Shown: positions 1 to 9,826, numbered from the stretch's first letter. The stretch is 64,000 nucleotides of DNA from Bacteroides intestinalis (GCF_902364365.1 NZ_CABJDN010000009.1:62001-126000), one strand, 5' to 3'. The notes: generated from the sequence alone by a model not told the origin. Made by a program: numbers and translations.

Positions 1-1262
1 AATATATAATGATATCCGGTCTTTTCCGAATTCAACAAACGCTTGGCTTCATAAACACATTTCCGGTAAACATATCCCGACACCGGCATTCCCCAAACTT
101 CCGTAGATTTGGAAGAATAATAAAGATTTCCACCTTCACGGAGCCATACTGTATTGGCAAAGTAAGAACATCCATCATAAATAATAGAAGCATAGAAACG
201 TTTGTCACGATTCTTATAGATGGCATCATTTACCATTCCTCCATTAGTCAGGAAATCTTTATAATAAGAAGTCTGATCCCATTCTTTAGCTTGTCCGTCT
301 TCATCAGTCACCAGATAATCATTCACCAGACTAACAGAAGGGAACCTCTGAGGCCACCCTGCACATTCCTCTGCCAAGGGATATTTCTCCTGTGCTTCAT
401 GAGTCAGTTTACTTGGATCAATATTAGGAACCAGTCTCTGCATCCATGTATCCGCGAAAGTAGTATTCTCCTGACTTCTCCATTGTGCCAAAATGATTTC
501 ACTTGAAGATAACGAATGGTCATAGTCATTGAACATTCCTGCATAGTCTTTGTCCAAAGAATACTTATTCAGTGCAAACAAGTCTTCACATGCCTTCGCT
601 GCTATTTTATAATAATCGTCTTGGCCATTTTCGATATAAGCAGCACCATGCAATGCAACTTCTCCCAACAATGCATAGGCCACTCCACGACTTACGGCAC
701 CTGTAGGTTCATCTACATGCAGATCGGGAGCAGCTTCCTGAAGATCCTTTATAATGAAATCATATGTCTCTTTTATAGTTGTTGTACGTGAAAAAGTCAT
801 ATCGGCATCCGTATCAATCAAATCTCCTACCAGCATCAGTTTACCGAACAGGCGGGCACGTGTGAAGTAAATCATGGCACGTATCGTTTTTGCCTGAGCT
901 ATAAAATTAGCTTTTTCAACTTCAGTGAAAGGTGCATCCGGCACACGGGCCAACACCATATTGCAACGACGGATGTCCCCATATACATTCCATCCTGCAT
1001 CATAATAACGGTCTATCAATTCAAAATTAATATTACGCCCATCTTCCAGAATAGCCTCATTATCGGTCCAGTTATCCTTCCAAATCATCATATCAGTGGC
1101 ATTTTTCAATGCAGTATAGATAAATGCCTGGGTAAGATCAGTACTCTTCCATACATCGTTTTCCGAGTATTTGTCCAGTGGCCCCTTGTCCAGTATATCT
1201 GTACACGCAAAGGCAGCCACAGCAAGGATTATCATTATTACTATATTCTTCAATTTTTTCAT
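1..1262 (-). CDS. SusD-family surface glycan-binding lipoprotein (partial)
   Basis: Partial gene; 420 codons are visible and the C-terminus lies beyond the left edge. SusD proteins are surface lipoproteins that bind a glycan or other nutrient and close over a SusC transporter. Translating the minus strand from the ATG at 1262 gives a signal ending AVAAFAC with a lipobox cysteine at residue 20, then TDILDKGPLDKYSENDVW, a typical SusD start (many read D..PL...S....W), and later the helical region with SRGVAYALLGEVALHGA. A GAGGAACG stretch precedes the ATG. It lies 15 bp after the susC-like gene on the same strand, so the two are almost certainly co-transcribed and form one complex. The substrate cannot be inferred because no enzyme gene of the locus is in view. 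Confidence 0.93.
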   Translation of the reverse strand, partial: MKKLKNIVIMIILAVAAFACTDILDKGPLDKYSENDVWKSTDLTQAFIYTALKNATDMMIWKDNWTDNEAILEDGRNINFELIDRYYDAGWNVYGDIRRCNMVLARVPDAPFTEVEKANFIAQAKTIRAMIYFTRARLFGKLMLVGDLIDTDADMTFSRTTTIKETYDFIIKDLQEAAPDLHVDEPTGAVSRGVAYALLGEVALHGAAYIENGQDDYYKIAAKACEDLFALNKYSLDKDYAGMFNDYDHSLSSSEIILAQWRSQENTTFADTWMQRLVPNIDPSKLTHEAQEKYPLAEECAGWPQRFPSVSLVNDYLVTDEDGQAKEWDQTSYYKDFLTNGGMVNDAIYKNRDKRFYASIIYDGCSYFANTVWLREGGNLYYSSKSTEVWGMPVSGYVYRKCVYEAKRLLNSEKTGYHYI

Positions 1263-1277
1263 ATTCGTTCCTCCTCA

Positions 1278-4200
1278 TTAAAAGCCAATCGTTAAACCTA
1301 TTGCATAAACCCGCTGTACGGGGTATCCATCACCACTGGTAGATGAAGTTTCCGGATCGAAGAATTTACTTATTCCAGAGATTGTAAACAGATTACTGCC
1401 ACTAAGATTCACGCGACACATCTGCAACCAGTCACATTTTTTCAGAAGTTTGTATTTAAAATCATAACTCAACTGCAAATTCTTTAACCGGATATAAGAT
1501 CCATCCCTCATCCAATAAGTAGAACTGACCTGATTGTTACTCCCATTTGCACCGGAACTTACAGAAATTCTCGGGAAGTCGGCATTCGTATTATCCGGTC
1601 TCCAATAGTTCAACTGATTCTGGTAATAAAGATATTTACTTTCGCCTTTCTGGTAGCGGTCTCCAAGCGTCATGTAACGTTCGCCAGTACCGTAGAACAG
1701 ACCTGACAAATTAAAACCTTCATAACTGAAAGAAAAGTCAATGCCATACGTAAAATGAGGTTTTGTCGGCATACCGATGCGTACCTGGTCTTCACCATCA
1801 ATTTTGCCATCGCCATTGACATCTACATAACCTATATCTCCCAATTTAGTCTGATTGGAAGCTAATCTGCGCGGTGAATTCAAAATATCTTCTATATATT
1901 GGTACAACCCCGTATCCAGATAACCAATACCATAATAATCAGTTTGATTAGTCTGACGTTTATATGGATTCATCAATGAAGTCAAGGCTTCATCAGATTT
2001 CACCTTCCAGAGGGTATTGAAATAAGTCATATTAAATCCTACTTCATAAGAGAATTTGCGCGGAGTTGTATCCGACCAGCGCATGGTCAGTTCCACACCT
2101 TCACGACGTTGTTCACTTTCCGACTTAATTTGCGGTAACTTCTTTCCTAACGGAGTAACATAGCGATCGCCCGGACTCATCAGACCACCTTTGGTCACAT
2201 AATAGAAATAATCGAAAGTACCTTTTAAGCGATTCTTGAAGAAAGCCATATCTAATCCGTAGTTTAGGGAATTAACCTGATACCAACTCAACAATTCAGG
2301 AGAAACCAGCTCTCCTTCACTAAATCCAGATTGCAGTTTACCTCCGATTACAATCTTCTTTTCATCCATATTATAAGTGGAAAGATAGCCAAAACGATTA
2401 ACACCAGCTTCTGTACCGGTCTGTCCATAAGAAGCACGTATCTTAATCAAATCAATCACATGCTGATTCCATTCTTTAAAGAAAGGTTCTTCACTTACAG
2501 CCCAAGCTATAGCACCCGAAGGGAAAAATCCCCAACGATGTCCCGGTGCAAAGTTGTCCGAACCGTCGTAACGGAAACTTCCCTCCACAATATAGCGGTT
2601 CAGATAATCGTACTTCAAACGACCAACGAATCCCATACGTCCGCCTTCTTCCGAGTTACCACTATTCTGCTGCGTATCTGCAGCACCGGCAAATAACTGG
2701 TCGACTACCGTTGATAAGTATTCTCCTCTGTAAGCACTCATATTCCACCCATTATTTTCAGAAACTGTATACACGAATTTTGCATCCACAGTATGTTTCT
2801 CCGCAAATGTCTTTACATAAGCGGCACTCAACTCAAAGTTGTAGGAGTCTCCCCAGTAACCGGCTTCATCCAATGTCGGATTACCAATCGGATAAATAGT
2901 GCCGTCCTGATAATATTGGGGAGCTTTAGTACTAAACTTCTTGGTATGAGAGTCATTCAGACGATAATTAAACATAGCACCGATAATCACTTCCTTCATC
3001 CAAGGTAAAGTCCAGTCTGCCGCCACCTGTGTATTGATAAACTTACCATAATTCCTATCATAACCGGAGCGGTCGTCCATTTGTACTAACGGATGGTCAG
3101 TAACAGCTGCATAGGTGCCATCTGGATTATAAGCCGGATTAAGAGGCGATTGATTATAAAGATTTTCCCATATTTTCGCAGCAGAAAATGAAGGATATTC
3201 TTTCTTTTCATATGCACCATTCAGGTTCAGAGTTACTTTTAAACCTATTTTGTCAAAAGTGGTGTTTACATTACTGCGAACCGTATAACGGTTATAATTC
3301 AATGCATTCGAAGTATAAATACTTCCTTGGTCTAGCATCCCCAAAGAAAGGTAATAATTAACTTTCTCTCCACTTCCACTCAAAGAAAGCGTGTGCTTAT
3401 ATTGGGGAGCAAAATTTTTGAGTCCTTCTCCTAACCAGTCAGTATTAGCATATGTATAAGGATCAGTCTGATTTTTGATAATCTCCAATATTTCCGGAGT
3501 AAAAGTAATATTCTCTTCTGCAATGCCATCATTTAGGGCTGCCGCTCTCTGATTGTAAGCATAGTCATAAGAACGAGTTTTCTCCAATAATTTGGTCGGT
3601 TGGCTAAATTCTGCATTAAACGTATAAGTAACAGCAGTCTTACCCTTTCCGCCCTGTTTGGTTTTCACCATTACGATACCATTGGCAGCACGCGAACCAT
3701 AAACAGCCAGAGATGCCGCATCTTTCAATATAGATAAACTTTCAATATCATTAGGATTCAGTGTATTAAAATCCCATGAATCGGAAATAACGCCGTCAAT
3801 TACATAGATCGGTGCACCACCACCACGAATAGAGATAGAAGGTGTGGAACCTGGTTCGCCACCAGACGATTCAACAATGACTCCCGTAGCACGCCCAGCC
3901 AAAGAAGCGGTTACGCTGCTGAAAGGAAGATTCTGCAACTTTTCACCCTTCACGGCTGTTACGGCAGACGCCATTTTGCGTGTAGAAGTAGTACCATAAC
4001 CAATGACTATTACCTCATCCAGCAATTTACTATCTTCTTCCAGAGTTACATTGATATGAGTCTGATTATCAATTGTTATTTTCTTCTCCTGATACCCGAT
4101 AAACGAAATAATAAGGATCTCTTTTGGAGAAACATCCAAGCTAAAATTACCATCAATATCAGTAATAGTGCCTCTGTCGGTACCTTGTACCTTAACATTT

Positions 4201-4667
4201 GCTCCAATAATGGTTTCTCCGGTCTTATCAACAATGGTTCCGGTAATTTTCTTCATTTGCTGCTGCGAAACAGCAGTGGGGATATCACGTACCTCTTCTA
4301 TTTTTCTTTCCAAAATGATATGAGAGCCCTCCAATTTGTATCTAATGCCGGTGTCCTTCAATATTTTATCTAATACCTTTGAAACTGCCTGTTCGTGCAC
4401 TTTGACACTCACCAGCTTATTTATACTTATTTGACTGTTATATATAAAGAGGTAATCGGTTTGGTTCTCTATTGCATCCAATACTTTGTCCAACTTGACA
4501 TTACTCACATCAAGACTGACCTTCGTGTTCTGGGAATACGAATTCCCGGCATATGAAGAAAAGACACATGCCACCAACAAGAATAAAGTGATTCTCATAA
4601 TTCTAAAAAAATGTTTTATTCGGGGATTTTTAGGATAATATCCCCCCGACAAAGTGTTATTTTTCAT
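1278..4667 (-). CDS. SusC-family TonB-dependent receptor with STN signalling domain
   Basis: Outer-membrane TonB-dependent transporter of 1129 residues. Order of parts: N-terminal extension and signal peptide (about 1-45, ending GNSYSQ), STN domain (about 50-120, LDKVLDAIENQTDYLFIYN), CarboxypepD_reg-like beta sandwich (about 140-215, GTIVDKTGETIIGANV), TonB-box/plug region starting DEVIVIGYG near 217 with the SusC plug signature IESLSILKDAASLAVYGSRA, and a large barrel ending in phenylalanine (AIGLTIGF). The STN domain is the part that, in FecA-type systems, contacts a FecR anti-sigma factor. The FecR and ECF sigma genes lie directly upstream, so ligand uptake probably induces this locus. 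Start at 4667 keeps the N-terminal extension; an internal Met at 4598 would also leave a good signal peptide. Confidence 0.95.
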   Translation of the reverse strand: MKNNTLSGGYYPKNPRIKHFFRIMRITLFLLVACVFSSYAGNSYSQNTKVSLDVSNVKLDKVLDAIENQTDYLFIYNSQISINKLVSVKVHEQAVSKVLDKILKDTGIRYKLEGSHIILERKIEEVRDIPTAVSQQQMKKITGTIVDKTGETIIGANVKVQGTDRGTITDIDGNFSLDVSPKEILIISFIGYQEKKITIDNQTHINVTLEEDSKLLDEVIVIGYGTTSTRKMASAVTAVKGEKLQNLPFSSVTASLAGRATGVIVESSGGEPGSTPSISIRGGGAPIYVIDGVISDSWDFNTLNPNDIESLSILKDAASLAVYGSRAANGIVMVKTKQGGKGKTAVTYTFNAEFSQPTKLLEKTRSYDYAYNQRAAALNDGIAEENITFTPEILEIIKNQTDPYTYANTDWLGEGLKNFAPQYKHTLSLSGSGEKVNYYLSLGMLDQGSIYTSNALNYNRYTVRSNVNTTFDKIGLKVTLNLNGAYEKKEYPSFSAAKIWENLYNQSPLNPAYNPDGTYAAVTDHPLVQMDDRSGYDRNYGKFINTQVAADWTLPWMKEVIIGAMFNYRLNDSHTKKFSTKAPQYYQDGTIYPIGNPTLDEAGYWGDSYNFELSAAYVKTFAEKHTVDAKFVYTVSENNGWNMSAYRGEYLSTVVDQLFAGAADTQQNSGNSEEGGRMGFVGRLKYDYLNRYIVEGSFRYDGSDNFAPGHRWGFFPSGAIAWAVSEEPFFKEWNQHVIDLIKIRASYGQTGTEAGVNRFGYLSTYNMDEKKIVIGGKLQSGFSEGELVSPELLSWYQVNSLNYGLDMAFFKNRLKGTFDYFYYVTKGGLMSPGDRYVTPLGKKLPQIKSESEQRREGVELTMRWSDTTPRKFSYEVGFNMTYFNTLWKVKSDEALTSLMNPYKRQTNQTDYYGIGYLDTGLYQYIEDILNSPRRLASNQTKLGDIGYVDVNGDGKIDGEDQVRIGMPTKPHFTYGIDFSFSYEGFNLSGLFYGTGERYMTLGDRYQKGESKYLYYQNQLNYWRPDNTNADFPRISVSSGANGSNNQVSSTYWMRDGSYIRLKNLQLSYDFKYKLLKKCDWLQMCRVNLSGSNLFTISGISKFFDPETSSTSGDGYPVQRVYAIGLTIGF

Positions 4668-4819
4668 ACCTTTGTATAGATTTTTAAGTTAATACAGTTT
4701 TTTCAGGAAAATTGTGTTGATTTCGATGCCGGTAGGTGCGGGAACACTTATCGGCATTTTTAGGTTAACATAGGGCATTCATCATAGGCATTCATTGTTT
4801 AAGGGTTAATACTGATATT

Positions 4820-5761
4820 TCATCTTATATAGATTATCTGTTTTTCACTGTCTTTCTCATATCGGAATTTTATGTTTCCCTGCAAAATCCGGAGAGCATA
4901 ATCAATGCCATCCGATAGTCTGAATTTTCCTGTAAAGTGAGATTCACCCACTTTTCCATTCTCCATCACTATCTTTACCCCGTAATATTTCTCAAAGTCC
5001 TTCATTATATTATGAAACGATTCATCCGTAAAACAGATAAGCCCTTCTTTCCAACGGTAAGAATCAAAATCCTCTACTCTTATAACACTAAGTTTTCCTT
5101 TTTCCAGTGATAATTTATGTTCAGGCTTCAAGATAACAACCTGAGAAGGATTAGCTTTCGGAATAACTTTCACACTACCGTGCATAAGGGTAGCTTCAAA
5201 CTTCTCCAGTTCAGGATATGCATTCACATTAAATTTTGTTCCTAAAACTTCTACATCACAAGTACTGGTCTGTACCACAAATGGTTTGTCTTCATCCCTC
5301 TTTACGTCAAAGTAAGCTTCTCCTTGCAGTTTAACCACACGCTGTTTCTTATTAAAAGAAGAAGGATATTGCATAGTAGTCCGAGCATTCAGCCAGACAG
5401 TGGTTCCATCAGGTAATGTGAGGTGAGTACGTTGTCCCGCAGGAACAGATACCGTACTCATTATTACATCATCCCGACGATTTTTATATCCTTGGTACAA
5501 ATGGCTGAATGTCAAGGTAAGAATAACAACAACAGCAATTTTCAACCCATCCGATTTTATCTTTTTAAAAATGGAAAAATTAAATACAGAGGATTTCTTT
5601 TCAGAAAGCGGATTATGTAATAAAAGGGTATTGAAAAGCTCACGTTCTTTATAAAAAGTACGTTCATTCTCTTCCGACGCCTCCACCCAGGCTTTTATTT
5701 TCATGCCCTCATCTAAAGTAGCATTACCTTTAAAAAAATTATAAAGTAATTCTCTATCCAT
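4820..5761 (-). CDS. FecR-family anti-sigma factor
   Basis: Single-span inner-membrane regulator of 313 residues. The cytoplasmic part (1-70) is expected to hold the sigma factor. A membrane segment follows at about 73-92 (KIAVVVILTLTFSHLY), then the periplasmic FecR domain (about 100-205, with VPAGQRTHLTLPDGTTVWLN and GEAYFDV) and a C-terminal DUF4974-type STN-like domain (about 235-313). It lies 49 bp downstream of the ECF sigma gene and 152 bp upstream of the STN-bearing SusC gene, the standard order of a Bacteroides surface-signalling locus. The receptor's STN domain is the likely partner of its periplasmic part. Confidence 0.93.
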   Translation of the reverse strand: MDRELLYNFFKGNATLDEGMKIKAWVEASEENERTFYKERELFNTLLLHNPLSEKKSSVFNFSIFKKIKSDGLKIAVVVILTLTFSHLYQGYKNRRDDVIMSTVSVPAGQRTHLTLPDGTTVWLNARTTMQYPSSFNKKQRVVKLQGEAYFDVKRDEDKPFVVQTSTCDVEVLGTKFNVNAYPELEKFEATLMHGSVKVIPKANPSQVVILKPEHKLSLEKGKLSVIRVEDFDSYRWKEGLICFTDESFHNIMKDFEKYYGVKIVMENGKVGESHFTGKFRLSDGIDYALRILQGNIKFRYEKDSEKQIIYIR

Positions 5762-5810
5762 ATTAAAATACCTTCCTTCTGTATATAAGGCACTTCATGG
5801 ATAATGATTC

Positions 5811-6389
5811 CTAGTGGAATTTTGCAAAAAATAAAAGAAATATCGGATAATAGTCTTTTAGATTAGTCTGGAACAGTTTTAATGCCTTGCCTATATGAAA
5901 ATCCACTCCTTTAGTGGTCATATTCATTAGTGCAGCAATTTCTTTATAAGATTTGTTTTCGTAGCGACTCATTATAAATATCTTGCGGGTACGTTCCGGT
6001 AATTCATCCAAAGTTTTCCGAATAAGTTCCTGTACCTCTTTGGCAAGCAGTTCATAGGGTTCACAAGCCTCCAATGAAACGATGCGTGCATTGAGTTCCC
6101 ATTCATGATATTTTTTGATTGCTTCAGAACATTCTTCATGTATCCGTAAATGCCGGAGATAATTGAGGCTCCTATGTTTTATAGCAGTAAGTATATATGC
6201 TGGAATATTTGCAACACCAGAAAGAGAATTCCGATTTTCCCAATAATAGATAATAGCTTCTGCTGTAATGTCTTCCGCTACATTCCAATCACGAACATAG
6301 GTATAGGCAAAGTTGACAAACGATGTTTGGTAATCTTTATATAACTGATTGAAAGATGTCGTTTCTTCCATGTTAGTCTTTATATACAT
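5811..6389 (-). CDS. ECF RNA polymerase sigma factor (sigma-70 family)
   Basis: ECF sigma factor of 192 residues. Region 2 is near 15-80 (DWNVAEDITAEAIIYYWENR, the Bacteroidota form of the core-binding helix), and region 4 is near 125-175 (LDELPERTRKIFIMSRYENKSYKEIA), followed by a recognition helix. It most likely directs transcription of the susC/susD genes once the adjacent FecR protein releases it. The first Met (6389) is followed by a second at residue 7 (6371); either could be the start. A promoter-like TTTG-N20-TACCTTCG lies about 150 bp upstream, giving a long leader. Confidence 0.92.
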   Translation of the reverse strand: MYIKTNMEETTSFNQLYKDYQTSFVNFAYTYVRDWNVAEDITAEAIIYYWENRNSLSGVANIPAYILTAIKHRSLNYLRHLRIHEECSEAIKKYHEWELNARIVSLEACEPYELLAKEVQELIRKTLDELPERTRKIFIMSRYENKSYKEIAALMNMTTKGVDFHIGKALKLFQTNLKDYYPIFLLFFAKFH

Positions 6390-6538
6390 ATGATAATTTA
6401 TAAAGGTCTGGATCTGAATCTCTACTTATTGCACAAGCTTTTACCAACTGTGTATCTTTAATTTAGTGCTCGAGTACGAACCTAATGAAAGTCTATGCCC
6501 AAGGTTAACATTGAATACTGTTTAAAATATTCCAAATG

Positions 6539-6570
6539 CGAAGGTAGCATAATAATTTTATCCAACCAAA
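6539..6570 (-). promoter_or_regulatory. Probable promoter of the ECF sigma/FecR/susCD locus
   Basis: Reading the minus strand, TTTG (6567-6570) is separated by 20 bp from TACCTTCG (6539-6546), one mismatch from the Bacteroides consensus TTTG-N19-21-TAnnTTTG. The start of transcription would fall near 6531, leaving a leader of about 140 nt before the sigma gene. Confidence 0.5.
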
Positions 6571-6612
6571 AGATTTAATAAAAATCATTTTAATATAATA
6601 CATAAAACAGTC

Positions 6613-6653
6613 TTATCCTGAATTTAGTTTATTATCAACCAAATTCTGGATAA
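6613..6653. promoter_or_regulatory. Inverted repeat between divergent promoters, candidate operator
   Basis: TTATCCTGAATTT (6613-6625) and AAATTCTGGATAA (6641-6653) are inverted copies with a single mismatch and a 15-bp spacer. The pair lies between the two divergent promoters at 6539-6570 and 6727-6758. Binding by the adjacent HxlR-type regulator is an inference from position only. Confidence 0.45.
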
Positions 6654-6726
6654 AGCAGTTTTCAATTCACTATATCAAATCGTATGCTCATGCAAGGAAA
6701 AGTGATAAAAGAATCACAGGTGTATA

Positions 6727-6758
6727 TTTGCATATAATTGGCATATTAGTTACTTTTG
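6727..6758 (+). promoter_or_regulatory. Promoter of the HxlR regulator gene
   Basis: TTTG (6727-6730), 20 bp, then TACTTTTG (6751-6758) matches the Bacteroides consensus in full. It lies 26 bp before the ATG at 6785, which rules out the upstream TTG at 6728 as a start because that codon lies inside the promoter. Confidence 0.75.
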
Positions 6759-6784
6759 TAGAGTGTTTTATAAATCAGCAAGAT

Positions 6785-7153
6785 ATGAATAGAATAGATA
6801 TACAAAATAGCTCTTATATCGATTGTCCCATCCGAATGATACTATCACGAATCAGTGATAAATGGTCGATACTGACACTTTTCACACTGACACAGGCACC
6901 CGTCATGCGGTTCAATGAATTACAAAAGACAATACCAGATATATCACAAAAGATGCTGACGGTCACTCTACGCACTCTGGAAGAAGATGGACTCGTGAAG
7001 AGACAAATTTATGCACAGGTTCCTCCGAAAGTGGAATACTCACTTACAGACAGAGCCATGTCTTTATTGCCCCATATCAATTCCTTGATATTATGGGCAC
7101 AAGAAAATATGAATGATATATTAGATGACAGAAAATCCTATAGGAAAGCGTAA
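6785..7153 (+). CDS. HxlR-family winged-helix transcriptional regulator
   Basis: DNA-binding regulator of 122 residues. HxlR proteins are MarR-like dimers that often sense aldehydes, quinones or redox stress. The sequence shows the family's conserved early cysteine (IDCPIRMIL, about residue 11), the KWS-IL element (SDKWSILTLFTL) and a winged helix (MRFNELQKTIPDISQKMLTVTLRTLEEDGLVKR). The ATG at 6785 is chosen because the promoter lies just upstream. Its stop codon directly abuts the stop of the convergent trkA gene (TAA|TTA at 7151-7156). Target genes are unknown; the inverted repeat at 6613-6653 is the best local candidate site. Confidence 0.92.
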   Translation: MNRIDIQNSSYIDCPIRMILSRISDKWSILTLFTLTQAPVMRFNELQKTIPDISQKMLTVTLRTLEEDGLVKRQIYAQVPPKVEYSLTDRAMSLLPHINSLILWAQENMNDILDDRKSYRKA

Positions 7154-7840
7154 TTACATCGCTTTCCAAAACTTCTGGAAGTCCTTGTACCGTCCGTAAC
7201 AAACCAATTCGTCACCAGCTTGTACTTGATCATTTTCAGGTAATTCATTCATCACATCATGTTCTGTAAATGAGATGCCCAGACAGTTCTTTAAAGTCTT
7301 GGCACGCTTCAGTGCTAATAATTTCAAGCCAAATTCTTTGTCCAGATTCAATTCATTGGCATAGTATCCTATCATTTTTTCCGGCACAGTAAATTTCACT
7401 ACATAATAATTTGAGTCCACCCTGAATGTTTCCATATTGGCACCAAATTCCAACAGATGTACCAAACCACGAGCAGCATCTTCCTCCGGAGTTAAAATCC
7501 GTTCCAAATCAAAAGCCTCAAGTACGGAACGATGGACATTATCAATAGCCCGCGCATAGATATGCTCCACTTTCTGTTGTTTCAGTAAAGCCACTACACG
7601 AATGGAAGCGCCAAAATTCTCACCAATAGCCACTACTACCACATCCACTCCATTTAAAGGAAGAACAGCAAGCGCCTGCTCGTCAGTTGCATCCAATACA
7701 AAAGCTGTAGCCATTTTTTCTTTTATACTATCTACGCGGCTTGCACTCACATCCGCACCAATCACTTCGTGCCCCAATGCCGACAATTCCTCGGCAAGCA
7801 TGTGTCCGTAATTTCCTAAACCAATAATAATATACTTCAT
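7154..7840 (-). CDS. trkA: TrkA/KtrA-type potassium uptake regulatory subunit
   Basis: Cytoplasmic gating subunit of 228 residues for a Trk/Ktr potassium channel. It has one RCK unit: a Rossmann NAD/ATP-binding fold opening with IIGLGNYGHMLAEEL (GxGxxG, residues 6-11) and an acidic residue at the end of strand 2 (VIGADVSASRV), then an RCK_C domain (about 140-225, TVPEKMIGYYANEL). One RCK unit rather than two is the KtrA-like form. It follows trkH by 23 bp on the same strand and shares its promoter. Confidence 0.93.
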   Translation of the reverse strand: MKYIIIGLGNYGHMLAEELSALGHEVIGADVSASRVDSIKEKMATAFVLDATDEQALAVLPLNGVDVVVVAIGENFGASIRVVALLKQQKVEHIYARAIDNVHRSVLEAFDLERILTPEEDAARGLVHLLEFGANMETFRVDSNYYVVKFTVPEKMIGYYANELNLDKEFGLKLLALKRAKTLKNCLGISFTEHDVMNELPENDQVQAGDELVCYGRYKDFQKFWKAM

Positions 7841-7863
7841 ACTATTTATTTTACTACTAATTA

Positions 7864-9693
7864 CTAATTTATAATGATCTGTCCACTTGGATACTGATAC
7901 TTCGTATGTTTCTTTTGCTTAATGATACCCAACATCAACGTAATCAAACCCACACGTCCGATAAACATCAAGAAAGCAACAAGTAGCTTACTATTATCAC
8001 CCAAGGTCGGAGTCAGATTTAAACTGGAACCTACCGTACTCAGTGCCGACACACATTCAAACAAAAGTGCCATAACAGATGCCTGAGGTTCCCACATCGT
8101 CAGAATAAAAACAAAAACAAATAAAACACCAAGAGACATCACCACTGTAGCATTGGAACGACGGATTGAGTCGTATGACAATTCACGTCCGAACACCTCA
8201 ACCTTTTCCGTACCGCGCAACACAGCAACAAGATTCAACACAACTACCGCAAAAGCATTCACCTTGACACCACCGGCCGTAGATTGTGCTGCACCACCAA
8301 CCCACATCAGGAAAATATAGATCAATACACTCTGTACTCCCAACGAAGTTAAATCCACACTGGTAAACCCGGCAGTACGCGGACAAGTTGCATTAAAAAA
8401 TGCCTGTGTCCATTTATCAGCAACCGACATGCCGGCAAAGGCATGGTTCCACTCAAAAATGGCAATAAAAACTGTACCAAGCACCAGCAACAGAAAAGTC
8501 ATAATCAGTACAATCCTCGTATTCAGGTTATACAGATGGTAAAAATGATGTCCGTCCCACTCCCATGTATGCAAGAACTTCCATATACGACGTAAATGAT
8601 GGAGTACGATATCTTTAAAATTCACCAATATCGGGAAACCGATACCACCCAGAATAATCAGAAAGGATATATAAATAAGGAAAGGATTATGCCCCGTCAT
8701 CACCAATGGGTTACCCAAATTACCCGGTAATGTGGAAAAACCCGCATTACAAAATGCTGATATGGCATGGAAAGCTGAAAAGGCTACTTCCTCCTCAAAA
8801 GTCATTCCCATTGTACCATGAATATCACTCCAAATGGCAAGCATTCCCGTCCCTTCTATAGCCAATGTGAAGCCTAATATATACAGTAAAGTAGAAAGCA
8901 ATGAATTCAATGAATTGGAACTAACCATATCACGAACTACCAACTGGTTATAGAATGATGTATTACCCATAAAGAACATTGCAAAAAAACTGGTCAGTGT
9001 CATCACCCCCAAACCACCAATTTGTATTAGTAGGATAATCACCACAAAACCAGATGCAGTAAAGGTGGAAGCCACATCCACCGAAGTCAGTCCTGTGACA
9101 CACACTGCACTGGTGGAAATAAACAAAGAATCCACCCACGAAATTCCATTCATCGTACAGCGGGGCAGCATTAACAGACCTGTTCCTATAATAATAATAA
9201 TAAAGAAACTACCAGCCAGGATTAAAGAAGGATTAGTTCTCCGTCCTAATAACCTGACCAAGCCATTGGACAGATTAAAGAAAGAAAAAATAAGCAAAAG
9301 TACAATGTGATAAGGTTTTCCGTTCAGGAATTCCCAAAAGAACAAAATAGCTCCTTCTTCCTCCGGTCGATGAAAAATAACCGGAATCAGAGTAAGATAG
9401 AGTAAGGCGATCAGTATCCAAGCCAGTTTCTTAAACGCACGCTTTGTATCTCTGTATTCCAACAAAAGATGCAAAGTCACTTCCGTCAGGAAAACACCCC
9501 ACACAAACCGATAGAGAGTTTGCAGTTGAGAAGCCTCGTGTTCGGAAATAGTAAAGCCGTGTTCATATACTACACCTACAATTAACAGAATAGAAGCCAG
9601 GTAGGCTATGTAAGTCACCCCTCCAAGAATGATCCGAGTGTACGGATGAATCCATTTATTCTGATATAACAAGAATTTGTGATAAATCTTCAT
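7864..9693 (-). CDS. trkH: TrkH/KtrB-family potassium transporter
   Basis: Integral membrane K+ uptake protein of 609 residues. Four selectivity-filter loops typical of the family are visible: VCVTGLTSVD (about 196-205), FCNAGFST (about 310-317), CPRTAGFTSVD (about 434-444) and STVGSSLNLT (about 550). An N-terminal stretch of about 130 residues adds extra membrane helices before the first M1-P-M2 unit, common in Bacteroidota TrkH. The gene heads a two-gene operon with the regulatory subunit and has a full consensus promoter. Confidence 0.94.
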   Translation of the reverse strand: MKIYHKFLLYQNKWIHPYTRIILGGVTYIAYLASILLIVGVVYEHGFTISEHEASQLQTLYRFVWGVFLTEVTLHLLLEYRDTKRAFKKLAWILIALLYLTLIPVIFHRPEEEGAILFFWEFLNGKPYHIVLLLIFSFFNLSNGLVRLLGRRTNPSLILAGSFFIIIIIGTGLLMLPRCTMNGISWVDSLFISTSAVCVTGLTSVDVASTFTASGFVVIILLIQIGGLGVMTLTSFFAMFFMGNTSFYNQLVVRDMVSSNSLNSLLSTLLYILGFTLAIEGTGMLAIWSDIHGTMGMTFEEEVAFSAFHAISAFCNAGFSTLPGNLGNPLVMTGHNPFLIYISFLIILGGIGFPILVNFKDIVLHHLRRIWKFLHTWEWDGHHFYHLYNLNTRIVLIMTFLLLVLGTVFIAIFEWNHAFAGMSVADKWTQAFFNATCPRTAGFTSVDLTSLGVQSVLIYIFLMWVGGAAQSTAGGVKVNAFAVVVLNLVAVLRGTEKVEVFGRELSYDSIRRSNATVVMSLGVLFVFVFILTMWEPQASVMALLFECVSALSTVGSSLNLTPTLGDNSKLLVAFLMFIGRVGLITLMLGIIKQKKHTKYQYPSGQIIIN

Positions 9694-9717
9694 GGAGACA
9701 CCAAATTAAATATCAGG

Positions 9718-9749
9718 CAAACATAAACAAAACAATGCGTATAGACAAA
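9718..9749 (-). promoter_or_regulatory. Promoter of the trkH-trkA operon
   Basis: On the minus strand TTTG (9746-9749) is followed after 20 bp by TATGTTTG (9718-9725), a full match to the Bacteroides primary sigma consensus, 24 bp before the trkH start codon. Confidence 0.75.
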
Positions 9750-9787
9750 AAACAAAAGAAAAAAGATATTGTTTTAAAAATAATAGT

Positions 9788-9795
9788 TACATTTG
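9788..9795 (+). promoter_or_regulatory. -7 element upstream of trpB2
   Basis: TACATTTG fits TAnnTTTG and lies 31 bp before the trpB2 start. No TTTG at the usual spacing is seen, so only half of the promoter is supported. Confidence 0.4.
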
Positions 9796-9826
9796 ACCTC
9801 GTAAAAATTTAATAGAATTAACCACT

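Noticed and set aside
9..506. 165-codon plus-strand frame at the left edge
   Set aside because: Antisense shadow of the susD-like gene, which reads cleanly across the whole stretch.
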